In this document: positions 1 to 6,076 of the stretch, piece after piece
Numbering within the stretch: the first letter of the stretch is position 1
How the letters are laid out: each line of letters begins with the position of its first letter
Origin: JABCPE02 sp963520725
GTDB lineage: Bacteria; Bacteroidota; Bacteroidia; Flavobacteriales; Weeksellaceae
DNA: 13,816 nucleotides
Assembly (NCBI GenBank): GCA_963520725.1
Contig: CAUQSG010000044.1
Coordinates: 1 to 13,816, forward strand
Direction: 5' to 3'
Position numbers and translations under genes: made by a program
The notes under the pieces: generated by a model
Seen by the model: only the letters and a program-made list of their open reading frames with translations
Database searches by the model: none
What the model was told of the DNA's origin: nothing

Positions 1-166
1 AACCTACACAGAACTCCTTCTACAGATAGACTCTGACTGGAATGAGGAGGAGAAAGAATATTCCATAATATGGGGAGATGTAGGAGTTGGTAATTTCTTT
101 ATCAGCAAAGAAAATTTGGAGAAACTGAATTTTGAAGATGTTCTCTACATCTGGGAATGCGGATAG
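1..166 (+). CDS. C-terminal end of a DUF1963 (YwqG-like) protein, 5' truncated
   Basis: An open frame enters from the left edge (codons in phase from base 2) and stops at TAG 164-166, giving the last 54 residues. The tail holds LLLQIDSD, then IIWGDVGVGNFFIS, then a short acidic end with LYIWECG. The Gln-Ile-Asp-Ser and Trp-Gly-Asp-x-Gly-Val-Gly-Asn-Phe-Phe-Ile pattern is the C-terminal signature I recognise from DUF1963/YwqG family proteins, which are widespread, of unknown function, and often encoded near other small uncharacterised genes. The N-terminal part lies outside the window, so length and start cannot be judged. The following gene is 94 bp away with its own promoter-like element, so the two need not share a transcript. 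Family assignment is by remembered motif only. Confidence 0.72.
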   Translation, partial: TYTELLLQIDSDWNEEEKEYSIIWGDVGVGNFFISKENLEKLNFEDVLYIWECG

Positions 167-223
167 ATTAAGGCTATTTTTCACCAAAAATCCTTCCTCG
201 GATATGGTTTAGAAATTTATCAA

Positions 224-231
224 TATATTTG
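224..231 (+). promoter_or_regulatory. Candidate Bacteroidota -7 element (TATATTTG) upstream of the MBL-fold gene
   Basis: TATATTTG matches the Bacteroidota -7 consensus TAnnTTTG and lies 29 bases before the ATG at 261, the usual spacing for this window. No good TTG/TTTG -33 box is visible 19-23 bases upstream, so this is a half-supported promoter. Confidence 0.45.
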
Positions 232-260
232 CTTTTTCAATCAAAAAAACAGCTAATATT

Positions 261-1127
261 ATGAAACTATATCCTATTCAATGCGGAAAATTTAAATTGG
301 ATGGCGGAGCTATGTTCGGCGTAGTTCCAAAATCCATTTGGCAAAAAACCAATCCTGCTGATGAAAAAAACTTGGTCGAACTGGGGACTCGCTCCCTGCT
401 GATAGAGGACGGAAAAAAACTGATTTTGGTGGACTGCGGACTGGGGAACAAGCAGGATGAAAAATTTTTTGGGCATTATTCTCTTTTTGGGGATGATAGT
501 TTGGATAAAGGTCTGGCTAAATATGGTTTTGTGAGAGAAGACATTACGGATGTGTTTCTTACCCACCTGCATTTTGACCACTGCGGAGGAGCTGTGGAAT
601 GGAATGACAGCCGTATAGGATACCAGCCAGCCTTCAAAAATGCTGAATTTTGGACTAATAAAAATCATTGGGAATGGGCAACAAATCCCAATCCTCGCGA
701 AAAACCAAGTTTCCTGAAAGAAAATATTTTCCCACTAGAAGAAAGTGGTCAGCTTAGATTTTTAGACCTGCCTAAAACTGGGAATTACGGCTTTGCTCCA
801 GACCTGAAAATGGATGTGATTTTCGTAGATGGACACACGGAAAAACAGATGCTTCCTGTACTAAAATACCAAGACAAAACCATCATCTACGCGGCAGATT
901 TAGTGCCTACGGCAGGGCATGTTCCGCTTATCTATGTTCCAAGCTATGATGTTCGTCCGCTGATAACTCTGGAGGAAAAAGAAAAATTCCTAAAACAATG
1001 CGTGGATAATGAATATCTGCTGTTTTTCGAGCATGATGCAGTGAATGAACTTGCATCGCTTAAAATGACCGAAAAAGGAGTCCGAATCGATGAGACTTTC
1101 AGCTTTAATGATGTTTTTGGATATTAG
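261..1127 (+). CDS. Metallo-beta-lactamase-fold metallo-hydrolase
   Basis: This 288-residue protein has the MBL-fold metal site: THLHFDH at 101-107 (His102, His104, Asp106, His107), preceded by the VDCGLGN strand-loop at 58-63. The later ligands are probably His192 (VDGHTE), Asp213 (YAADLVP) and His258 (FFEHD). The spacing fits a two-metal hydrolase of the lactonase/glyoxalase II type. There is no signal peptide, so it should be cytoplasmic. The 'GHT' and 'AAD' motifs resemble the branch that includes N-acyl-homoserine lactonases, but the sequence alone does not fix the substrate. It starts at ATG 261 behind a TAnnTTTG element, and the next gene begins 5 bp after its stop, so it heads a likely four-gene transcript. 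The fold is sure; the substrate is unknown. Confidence 0.9.
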   Translation: MKLYPIQCGKFKLDGGAMFGVVPKSIWQKTNPADEKNLVELGTRSLLIEDGKKLILVDCGLGNKQDEKFFGHYSLFGDDSLDKGLAKYGFVREDITDVFLTHLHFDHCGGAVEWNDSRIGYQPAFKNAEFWTNKNHWEWATNPNPREKPSFLKENIFPLEESGQLRFLDLPKTGNYGFAPDLKMDVIFVDGHTEKQMLPVLKYQDKTIIYAADLVPTAGHVPLIYVPSYDVRPLITLEEKEKFLKQCVDNEYLLFFEHDAVNELASLKMTEKGVRIDETFSFNDVFGY

Positions 1128-1132
1128 GAAAA

Positions 1133-1678
1133 ATGAAACTTAATTATCAGCTTACAGAAGAGGATTATCTGCAATTTTGCTTATTTGCAGCAAGTCAAAA
1201 TTTGACTTTGAGAGATGCTAAAAGAAGAACATTATTTCTATTGATTTTAATTTTTTCTTTAGGTTCTGTCTGGGGATATTTTAGACTTCATTCTCTGTTT
1301 TTCATTACTTTTTCTGTCACAGGAATATTGTATTGTATTTTTTATTATTTCTATGGATACAGAAGCGTTTTTAAGAGGGTGTATAAAAAGAATGTCAAGC
1401 GTCTTTTCAAAGAAAAAATAGGAATGGAATTTAGCGTTGTTTCTGATAATGAACTAATTACAATTTTATCTAACCAAACGAAATTAGAAATCAACCTCGC
1501 CAATGTAGATTTCATAGAGGAAATAGCAGATTATTATTTCATTAAACTAAAAACTTCCGATAGAATTATCATTCCAAAAAGAATTTTTGAAAATGGTACA
1601 AATTCTGAAACTTCATTGAGAAACTTTGCAAAACAGAACAATATCACTATAAAACAACTATTAGATTGGAAATTTTAA
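1133..1678 (+). CDS. YcxB-like two-TM membrane protein, function unknown
   Basis: This 181-residue protein has a short charged N-terminus, a hydrophobic hairpin of two membrane segments (about 33-50 and 54-75, the second rich in Phe and Tyr), a basic stretch (78-95) and a soluble C-terminal domain (about 95-181). The C-terminal domain has alternating beta-type strands and ends with the motif RIIIPKRIF (144-152). This layout, with two N-terminal TMs followed by a small PH-like beta domain carrying an 'IPKR.F' strand, matches the YcxB-like family as I remember it. That family has no established function. The positively charged segment after TM2 suggests that the C-terminal domain lies in the cytoplasm. 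It sits 5 bp after the MBL-fold gene and 36 bp before coaE, so it is probably co-transcribed. Base composition is AT-richer than its neighbours, which is common for such membrane genes. Confidence 0.65.
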   Translation: MKLNYQLTEEDYLQFCLFAASQNLTLRDAKRRTLFLLILIFSLGSVWGYFRLHSLFFITFSVTGILYCIFYYFYGYRSVFKRVYKKNVKRLFKEKIGMEFSVVSDNELITILSNQTKLEINLANVDFIEEIADYYFIKLKTSDRIIIPKRIFENGTNSETSLRNFAKQNNITIKQLLDWKF

Positions 1679-1714
1679 TGAATTTTACTTCATAATTATC
1701 ATTAAAACTAAAAA

Positions 1715-2308
1715 ATGAGCCAAAAAACGAAAATCATAGGACTCACAGGCGGAATAGGTTCTGGAAAGACCACTGCGGCGAAGTTTTTGGAAAAACTAGG
1801 CTTTCCTGTTTATTATTCTGACATCAGAGCAAAAGAAATCGTAAACGATGATAAAAACCTGAAAAAGAACATTATAAAACTTCTAGGAAGTGAGGCATAT
1901 GATGCTGAGGGAAACTACAACAGAAAATGGGTAGCAGAGCAGATTTTCAATAATGATGAAAAAAGACAAGCGCTTAACTCGATCATCCATCCCGCTGTAA
2001 AAGAGGACTTTGAGAAATGGACAGCCGCCCAGCAGAAAAAAATAGCTTTCAAGGAAACGGCTCTTTTATTTGAACTGAATTTGGATAAAGAATGCTACAA
2101 GTCCCTGCTCATCACCGCTGATGAAAATATCAGAATAAAAAGAGTAATGCAGAGAGATGGGAAAACCGAAAGCGAAATAATAAAAATAATAGAAAAACAA
2201 ATGTCCGAATCCGAAAAACAAAAACGAGCTGATTTTGTGGTTTTTAATAATGGAAATGAAGAGGATTTAAAGGCTGATTTAGAAAAAATTTTAGAAAAAT
2301 TAAATTAA
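1715..2308 (+). CDS. coaE: Dephospho-CoA kinase
   Basis: CoaE performs the last step of coenzyme A synthesis: ATP-dependent phosphorylation of the ribose 3'-hydroxyl of dephospho-CoA, in the cytoplasm. The P-loop GGIGSGKT is at 12-19, right behind the first beta strand. The conserved Asp of the substrate site follows in YSDIRAKEIV (Asp36), then IIHPAV with His92, the ETALLFE strand (114-120), and the lid/late region containing RVMQRDGKTESEI (143-155). The C-terminal strand ADFVVFNNG (172-180) corresponds to the family's 'AD.vI.N.G' signature. The length of 197 residues is typical. The ATG at 1715 places the P-loop at the expected distance. The downstream thioesterase starts 4 bp after the stop, so the two are almost certainly co-transcribed, linking CoA synthesis with acyl-CoA hydrolysis. 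Confidence 0.96.
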   Translation: MSQKTKIIGLTGGIGSGKTTAAKFLEKLGFPVYYSDIRAKEIVNDDKNLKKNIIKLLGSEAYDAEGNYNRKWVAEQIFNNDEKRQALNSIIHPAVKEDFEKWTAAQQKKIAFKETALLFELNLDKECYKSLLITADENIRIKRVMQRDGKTESEIIKIIEKQMSESEKQKRADFVVFNNGNEEDLKADLEKILEKLN

Positions 2309-2312
2309 AAAA

Positions 2313-2705
2313 ATGAATTATCATACTAGAAAATGGGTAAAACCAGAGGATTTGAACCCAAATCACTCACTTTTTGGAGGAAGACTTTTAGAATGGATAG
2401 ATGAAGAGGCAGCGCTGTACGCCATCATGCAGCTGGAAAATCCGAGAGTAGTCACCAAATCAATGTCCGAAATCAACTTCGTGAGTTCGGCTAAACAAGG
2501 CGACATCATCGAAATAGGCATCCAAGCTATAAAATTTGGGAACAGCTCACTGACTTTGTCTTGTAAAGTGAGAAATACCATGACCTGCCAAACCATCATT
2601 ACCATTGACAAAATAGTCATGGTCGCTCTGGACGAAAAAGGACACCCGACACGCCACGGAAAAACCCAAGAAAACAATGATGAAAAATGCAATGTGAATT
2701 TTTAG
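2313..2705 (+). CDS. Hotdog-fold acyl-CoA thioesterase (YciA/BACH-like)
   Basis: This 130-residue single hotdog domain hydrolyses acyl-CoA thioesters to free CoA and fatty acid in the cytoplasm. The signature is at 15-34: Asn15-Pro-Asn17-His, then LFGGRLLEWIDEEAA with Gly22-Gly23 opening the central hotdog helix and Asp30 on that helix, where the catalytic acid of the YciA/BACH class sits. The strand VVTKSMSEINFVSSAKQGD (46-64) corresponds to the usual 'v.v..d.i.F..p...GD.v' strand. The second half has the third-strand pattern SSLTLSCKVRN (78-88). It directly follows coaE (4 bp), supporting a role in CoA/acyl-CoA balance. The last 15 residues are polar and probably disordered. Chain-length preference cannot be read from the sequence. 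Confidence 0.9.
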   Translation: MNYHTRKWVKPEDLNPNHSLFGGRLLEWIDEEAALYAIMQLENPRVVTKSMSEINFVSSAKQGDIIEIGIQAIKFGNSSLTLSCKVRNTMTCQTIITIDKIVMVALDEKGHPTRHGKTQENNDEKCNVNF

Positions 2706-2720
2706 TTCATGGCATAGTTT

Positions 2721-2728
2721 TAGATTTG
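2721..2728 (+). promoter_or_regulatory. Candidate -7 element (TAGATTTG) before the small repeat protein
   Basis: TAGATTTG fits TAnnTTTG and lies 31 bases before the ATG at 2760. I see no convincing -33 TTG at the right distance, so this is only a tentative promoter; transcription could also continue from the coaE-thioesterase unit. Confidence 0.35.
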
Positions 2729-2759
2729 AAAAACTTTAATTACAGTAAATTACTCTATT

Positions 2760-3008
2760 ATGAAAAACTTAGTTACATTACTGCTTTTGGTGTTTAGTTT
2801 CACTTTGGGAACAGCACAAAGCAAAGCTTCACACAGTCAAGGAGTAAAGAAAGAGACCAAAAAGAAACACCATTCCAAACAAAAAAATACCTACTCCCAT
2901 TCTTCACAAAACTAAACAAAAGATGGAACGCCAGACAGAAGATACAAAGCCAATACCAAGCTGAAAAAAGAAGGAACACCTGATAAAAGGTATAAAGAAA
3001 ATAAGTAA
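2760..3008 (+). pseudogene. Small secreted lysine-rich DGTPD/RYK repeat protein, interrupted by an in-frame TAA
   Basis: From ATG 2760 the frame encodes a signal peptide (MKNLVTLLLLVFSFTLGTAQ, cleavage expected near Ala19-Gln20) and a Ser/His/Lys-rich stretch, and stops at TAA 2913-2915 after 51 residues. In exactly the same frame the next 30 codons (2916-3005) read as a clear protein segment with two copies of a KDGTPDRRYK-type motif, then a normal TAA at 3006-3008 that abuts the terminator hairpin. Small exported proteins ending in repeated 'DGTPD.RYK.NK' motifs are familiar in Chryseobacterium-like bacteria; their function is unknown. I infer that the ancestral product was about 82 residues and that one substitution (for example CAA or AAA to TAA) truncated it, unless the stop is a sequencing error or is read through. 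The truncated 51-residue product would still be exported but would lose both repeats. Confidence 0.75.
2919..2996 (+). repeat. Two tandem copies of a [DE]GTPD[RK]RYK peptide motif
   Basis: Copy 1 (2919-2948) reads KDGTPDRRYK and copy 2 (2967-2996) reads KEGTPDKRYK, spaced 48 bases start to start. The two copies use different synonymous codons (ACG/ACA, CCA/CCT, GAC/GAT, TAC/TAT), so the peptide rather than the DNA has been kept. This indicates protein-level selection on the part beyond the in-frame stop. Confidence 0.8.
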
Positions 3009-3033
3009 GTTGTCTCAGACAGCTTATTTTTTT
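3006..3033 (+). terminator. Rho-independent terminator after the small repeat protein
   Basis: The stem AAGTTGTC (3007-3014) pairs with GACAGCTT (3018-3025), with one T-G wobble, a TCA loop and an extra T-A pair at the base. It is followed by seven T (3027-3033). The stem overlaps the final stop codon of the small repeat gene. Confidence 0.8.
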
Positions 3034-3054
3034 GTACAATAATTATGTTTGTGA

Positions 3055-3085
3055 TTGTTTAGCGTGGTTATATTTTTTATCTTTG
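3055..3085 (+). promoter_or_regulatory. Promoter of yjdM-yceI (TTG-N20-TATCTTTG)
   Basis: A -33 TTG (3055-3057), a 20-base spacer and the -7 box TATCTTTG (3078-3085) match the Bacteroidota housekeeping sigma consensus closely. The ATG at 3114 follows 28 bases after the -7 box. The promoter lies just after the preceding terminator. Confidence 0.8.
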
Positions 3086-3113
3086 CAGCCTAATTTTTAA
3101 ACGAATAAATATA

Positions 3114-3452
3114 ATGAGTGATACTATTATCTGCCCTGCTTGTGGTTCTGAATTTACTTATGAAAATGGTGATTTGATGGCATGTTCTCAGTGCTTTCAT
3201 GAATGGAACCCAGCAGAAGAATCTGCCAATAGCGGTGATAAAATTCTAGATGCCAATGGAAACGAACTCCAAAATGGCGACACAGTAGTAATCGTAAAAG
3301 ACCTTCCTGTAAAAGGAGCTCCTAAACCTATAAAAGCAGGAACAAAAGTAAAAAATATCCGTTTGAATTTTGACAGCGACCATAATATCGACTGCAAAAT
3401 AGATGGTTTTGGAGCAATGGGACTAAAATCTGAATTTGTGAAGAAAGCATAA
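3114..3452 (+). CDS. yjdM: YjdM/PhnA-family zinc-ribbon protein
   Basis: This 112-residue protein begins with a zinc ribbon, Cys7-x2-Cys10 and Cys24-x2-Cys27 (CPAC and CSQC), followed by HEWNP. The linker leads to a compact beta domain with the family's hallmark strings DANGNELQNGDTV (46-58), KAGTKVKNIRL (74-84) and the near-invariant C-terminus HNIDCKIDGFG...LKSEFVKK. These match the E. coli YjdM protein (older name PhnA) over the whole length. Despite the old name, YjdM is not a phosphonate-degrading enzyme and its function is not established; there are no phosphonate genes here. It has its own strong promoter, and the YceI lipoprotein gene starts one base after its stop, so the two are co-transcribed. 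The family call is firm; the role is open. Confidence 0.95.
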   Translation: MSDTIICPACGSEFTYENGDLMACSQCFHEWNPAEESANSGDKILDANGNELQNGDTVVIVKDLPVKGAPKPIKAGTKVKNIRLNFDSDHNIDCKIDGFGAMGLKSEFVKKA

Positions 3453-3453
3453 A

Positions 3454-4107
3454 ATGAAAAAATATTTAGTTTACTTTCTATGCATCGCCTTAGTGGGAAT
3501 TACTGTTTCTTGTAAAAAGGAAAAAGAAACAGTGAAAAACGAGCCTGCAAAAGAAGAATCAGTAACTGATTCTCAAACCTTTACAATAAACAAGGAACAG
3601 AGTAACATCGACTGGAAAGGTTACAAAATCTTTAAATCTGAAAATACCAGCCACTTTGGGGCGATGGATTTTTCGGAAGGAGATATTAATGTAAAGGATG
3701 GAAAATTGGTTTCTGGGAAATTAGTAATCGATACCAAATCCAACACAACCACAGATATAGATGATAAAGAACTTGCTCCAACGCTTGACAATCACCTCAA
3801 AAACTCTGATTTCTTTGATGTAGAACAGTTTTCTACGGCTACATTTGAAATTACAAAAGTAACTCCCTCAGAACATGGAGATTACAACTCCGTTATTGAA
3901 GGAAATTTGACAATAAAAGGAATTACAAAGGCTGTGAGTTTTAACGCCAATGTAAAAGTTGATACCGAGCAGGTCAGCATATACACTGAACCTACGGACA
4001 TAGACAGAACGGAATTTGGAGTGAAGTTCCAGCTACCAATAAAAGATGGCATTATAAAAAATGAATTCACTCTACAAGTTGCTATAAAAGCTTTCAATAA
4101 AAAATAA
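3454..4107 (+). CDS. YceI-family lipoprotein
   Basis: This 217-residue protein starts with a lipoprotein signal peptide (MKKYLVYFLCIALVGITVSC) with Cys20 as the likely lipidated residue. The lipobox TVSC has Thr at -3, which is tolerated in Bacteroidota. A charged linker (21-44, KKEKE...) leads to a YceI domain (about 46-216): FTINKEQSNIDWKGYK opens the lipocalin-like barrel, then the HFGAMDFSEGDINVKDGKL and LKNSDFFDVEQFSTATFEI strands and GNLTIKGITKAVSFN. YceI barrels bind isoprenoid or other long lipids in family members of known structure; the ligand here is unknown. It should be membrane-anchored on the periplasmic or outer face. It starts one base after yjdM, is followed by a terminator, and shares the yjdM promoter. 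Confidence 0.93.
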   Translation: MKKYLVYFLCIALVGITVSCKKEKETVKNEPAKEESVTDSQTFTINKEQSNIDWKGYKIFKSENTSHFGAMDFSEGDINVKDGKLVSGKLVIDTKSNTTTDIDDKELAPTLDNHLKNSDFFDVEQFSTATFEITKVTPSEHGDYNSVIEGNLTIKGITKAVSFNANVKVDTEQVSIYTEPTDIDRTEFGVKFQLPIKDGIIKNEFTLQVAIKAFNKK

Positions 4108-4137
4108 TTTTTTCATTTTTTTAATTTTATATGTTAG

Positions 4138-4168
4138 CCTGTCTATATTATTAGACAGGTTTTATTTT
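4138..4168 (+). terminator. Rho-independent terminator of yjdM-yceI
   Basis: A perfect 8-bp stem CCTGTCTA (4138-4145) / TAGACAGG (4152-4159) with a 6-base loop is followed by TTTTATTTT. The T-rich tail contains the TTG that appears to serve as -33 box for pheS, so terminator and next promoter overlap. Confidence 0.88.
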
Positions 4169-4196
4169 GTTTAAAAATTAAAAAATTGTACTTTTG
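4167..4196 (+). promoter_or_regulatory. Promoter of pheS (TTG-N19-TACTTTTG)
   Basis: A -33 TTG at 4167-4169 is followed by 19 bases and the -7 box TACTTTTG at 4189-4196, an excellent match to the Bacteroidota consensus. The start codon follows 23 bases later. I see no leader peptide or T-box-like structure in the short 5' region. Confidence 0.82.
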
Positions 4197-4219
4197 TCGA
4201 CCTAAATAAAAAACAGAAA

Positions 4220-5233
4220 ATGCTAACAAAAATAGATGAACTTTTAAATGAAGTCCAAAAATTTCATTCCCAGAAAAAGGAAGAAATTGAACAATTCAGA
4301 ATCAAATTCAATGGAAAAAAAGGGATTTTGAATGATTTATTTGAACAGTTCAAGTCTGTATCCAATGACCAAAAAAAAGAATATGGTCAGAAAATAAACT
4401 TACTGAAACAAAGCATCTCTGCTAAACTAGAAGAGCTGACACAGAGCAGTTCTTCACAAAATGTGGTTACCGAAAAGGAAGACCTTACCAGACCTGGATT
4501 TCCTTTAGAATTAGGATCTAGACACCCTATCAATTTGGTGAAAAATAGAATCACGGATATTTTTAAATCTATCGGTTTTGCAGTGGCTGATGGGCCAGAG
4601 ATAGAAGATGACTGGCATAACTTCACCGCGCTGAACCTCCCTGAATATCACCCAGCAAGAGATATGCAGGATACTTTCTTCATCGAGACGAATCCTGATG
4701 TTCTGCTAAGAACCCACACTTCTTCTGTTCAAATCAGATATATGGAACAAAATGAACCGCCTATCCGTATTCTTTCGCCTGGGCGAGTTTTCAGAAATGA
4801 GGCTGTTTCATCTCGTTCTCATTGTATTTTCCACCAGATAGAAGGACTTTATATCGATGAAAATGTGAGTTTTGCAGACTTGAAACAAACCATTCAGTTT
4901 TTCACTACGGAACTTTTCGGAAAGTCAAAAATCAGAATGCGTCCTTCTTATTTCCCTTTCACAGAGCCAAGTGCAGAGGTGGATGTATACTGGGGGCTAA
5001 ATTCTGAAACAGACTACAGAATCACGAAAGGAACAGGCTGGCTGGAAATCATGGGCTGTGGTATGGTAGACCCTGCCGTTCTCAAAAATGTGAACATAGA
5101 CCCTGATAAATACAGCGGATATGCTTTTGGTATGGGAATAGAGCGAATCGTAATGCTTCTTTACCAAATGTCAGATATTCGTATGTTCTTTGAGAATGAT
5201 ATCAGAACTTTGGAACAATTTAAATCTCTATAA
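4220..5233 (+). CDS. pheS: Phenylalanine--tRNA ligase alpha subunit
   Basis: PheS is the catalytic chain of the alpha2-beta2 enzyme that attaches phenylalanine to tRNA-Phe. At 337 residues it is full length. Residues 1-85 form the N-terminal coiled-coil arm that contacts tRNA. The class II catalytic core follows: motif 1 region GSRHPINLVKNRITDIF (99-115), HPARDMQDTFF (144-154), TSSVQIRYME, motif 2 FRNEAVSSRSHCIFHQIEG (191-209), the Phe-site strand YFPFTEPSAEVDVYW (244-258), and motif 3 GYAFGMGIERIVML (300-313) with Arg309. Ala302 sits in the amino-acid pocket as in other bacterial PheS. pheT is not in the window; a separate pheT is normal in this phylum. The gene is monocistronic, between its own promoter and the terminator shared with deoC. 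Confidence 0.98.
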   Translation: MLTKIDELLNEVQKFHSQKKEEIEQFRIKFNGKKGILNDLFEQFKSVSNDQKKEYGQKINLLKQSISAKLEELTQSSSSQNVVTEKEDLTRPGFPLELGSRHPINLVKNRITDIFKSIGFAVADGPEIEDDWHNFTALNLPEYHPARDMQDTFFIETNPDVLLRTHTSSVQIRYMEQNEPPIRILSPGRVFRNEAVSSRSHCIFHQIEGLYIDENVSFADLKQTIQFFTTELFGKSKIRMRPSYFPFTEPSAEVDVYWGLNSETDYRITKGTGWLEIMGCGMVDPAVLKNVNIDPDKYSGYAFGMGIERIVMLLYQMSDIRMFFENDIRTLEQFKSL

Positions 5234-5237
5234 AAAA

Positions 5238-5268
5238 AGAAAGTCAGGACAAAATCCTGACTTTTATT
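5238..5268. terminator. Bidirectional terminator between convergent pheS and deoC
   Basis: A perfect 10-bp stem AAAGTCAGGA (5240-5249) / TCCTGACTTT (5255-5264) with loop CAAAA is flanked by a T-rich run on the right and an A-run on the left. It therefore carries a U-tail when read on either strand. It fills nearly all of the 35 bp between the two stop codons. Confidence 0.92.
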
Positions 5269-6012
5269 TTAGTATCCAGAGCCGCTCTGCCCCTTCCCTA
5301 TCAATGCTAATGCGGAGGATGTTCCTATTCGTTTCACACCCATTTTTATCATTTCTTCGGCTTCTTCTTTGGTTCTGATTCCTCCTGCGGCCTTTACTGG
5401 CAGAACATCTGCATTGTCCAGCATGATTTTTATGCCTTCTTTGGTTGCTCCGTTTGGCTTTCCATCTTGAGTTTCATAGAAACCAGTAGAAGATTTGATG
5501 AAAATATTAGAAAGCTGTTCCTTCGTAAAGCTGATAGTCGCCCATTTTACGATATTTTTAGTAATAGATGCTATCTGCTCATCGGTCAAAGCTGCTATTT
5601 CTATAATCCATTTTGCTACCTTGTTGTTTTTCATACAAAGCTCTGTGCATCGTAGAAATTCAAATTTAAGCGCTTCCAGACTTCCCTTTTTAAAGGCTTC
5701 ATAGTTGATTACAAAATCCAGCTCATCTGCTCCATCATCTATCGCCTGCTGTGCTTCTTTCAGTTTTTCGTAAACAGGCGCTGTTCCCTCGTGAAAACCT
5801 ATTACTGTTCCCACTTTCACAGCAGGATTTTTTTCACTCAAAAACTGCTTAATCTGTTTCACATACTGCGGGCGAATCATCACCGCAAACAGCCCATTAT
5901 CCGCAGCTTCCTGAGCCAAATCATATACCTTCTTCAATGTCTCTTCCTCAGAAAGTCCTGACTGAGCAGGAGTTTTGAGGTAAGTCGAATCTAAATAATT
6001 TCTTGTTTCCAT
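5269..6012 (-). CDS. deoC: Deoxyribose-phosphate aldolase
   Basis: DeoC cleaves 2-deoxy-D-ribose 5-phosphate to glyceraldehyde 3-phosphate and acetaldehyde, for deoxynucleoside catabolism in the cytoplasm. The TIM-barrel landmarks of class I DERA are present: LDSTYLK near the N-terminus, VGTVIGFHEG (67-76), DELDFVIN with Asp99 (96-103), the Schiff-base lysine Lys173 in FIKSSTGF, Lys207 in VKAAGGIRT, the phosphate-binding IGTSSAL (229-235), and a C-terminal Tyr247 in SGSGY, as in enzymes where the last Tyr aids proton transfer. The strand usually reading 'a.cv.p.y' is FAVMIRPQYV here, without Cys. At 247 residues it is normal length. ATG 6012 is needed to keep LDSTYLK at the proper N-terminal distance. 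It follows the DUF4268 gene but has its own promoter. Confidence 0.95.
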   Translation of the reverse strand: METRNYLDSTYLKTPAQSGLSEEETLKKVYDLAQEAADNGLFAVMIRPQYVKQIKQFLSEKNPAVKVGTVIGFHEGTAPVYEKLKEAQQAIDDGADELDFVINYEAFKKGSLEALKFEFLRCTELCMKNNKVAKWIIEIAALTDEQIASITKNIVKWATISFTKEQLSNIFIKSSTGFYETQDGKPNGATKEGIKIMLDNADVLPVKAAGGIRTKEEAEEMIKMGVKRIGTSSALALIGKGQSGSGY

Positions 6013-6016
6013 AGCC

Positions 6017-6048
6017 CAAAAGTATAACTTTTATTAGATTAGTTTCAA
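6017..6048 (-). promoter_or_regulatory. Promoter of deoC, nearly abutting the start codon
   Basis: On the minus strand, TTG is followed by 21 bases and TACTTTTG (6024 down to 6017), a full consensus match. Only four bases separate the -7 box from the ATG at 6012, so the expected transcription start falls on or beside the start codon; all other promoters in this window leave 21-31 bases. This predicts a leaderless or near-leaderless mRNA. Confidence 0.68.
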
Positions 6049-6076
6049 AAAAATTAAAATGAGATAAATCATAAAT

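Noticed and set aside
267..668. Minus-strand open frame of 133 codons inside the MBL-fold gene
   Set aside because: It overlaps the catalytic motif of a clear gene in antisense, has no promoter and no recognisable domain.
2713..2740. Possible weak hairpin (AGTTTT / AAAACT) after the thioesterase gene
   Set aside because: An AT-only short stem overlapping a candidate -7 box, without a proper T-run; too weak to call a terminator.
2800..3039. Minus-strand open frame rich in Leu/Phe/Cys (79 codons)
   Set aside because: It is the antisense of the Lys-rich small repeat gene (Lys codons read backwards as Phe/Leu), crosses the plus-strand terminator and has no homologous look.
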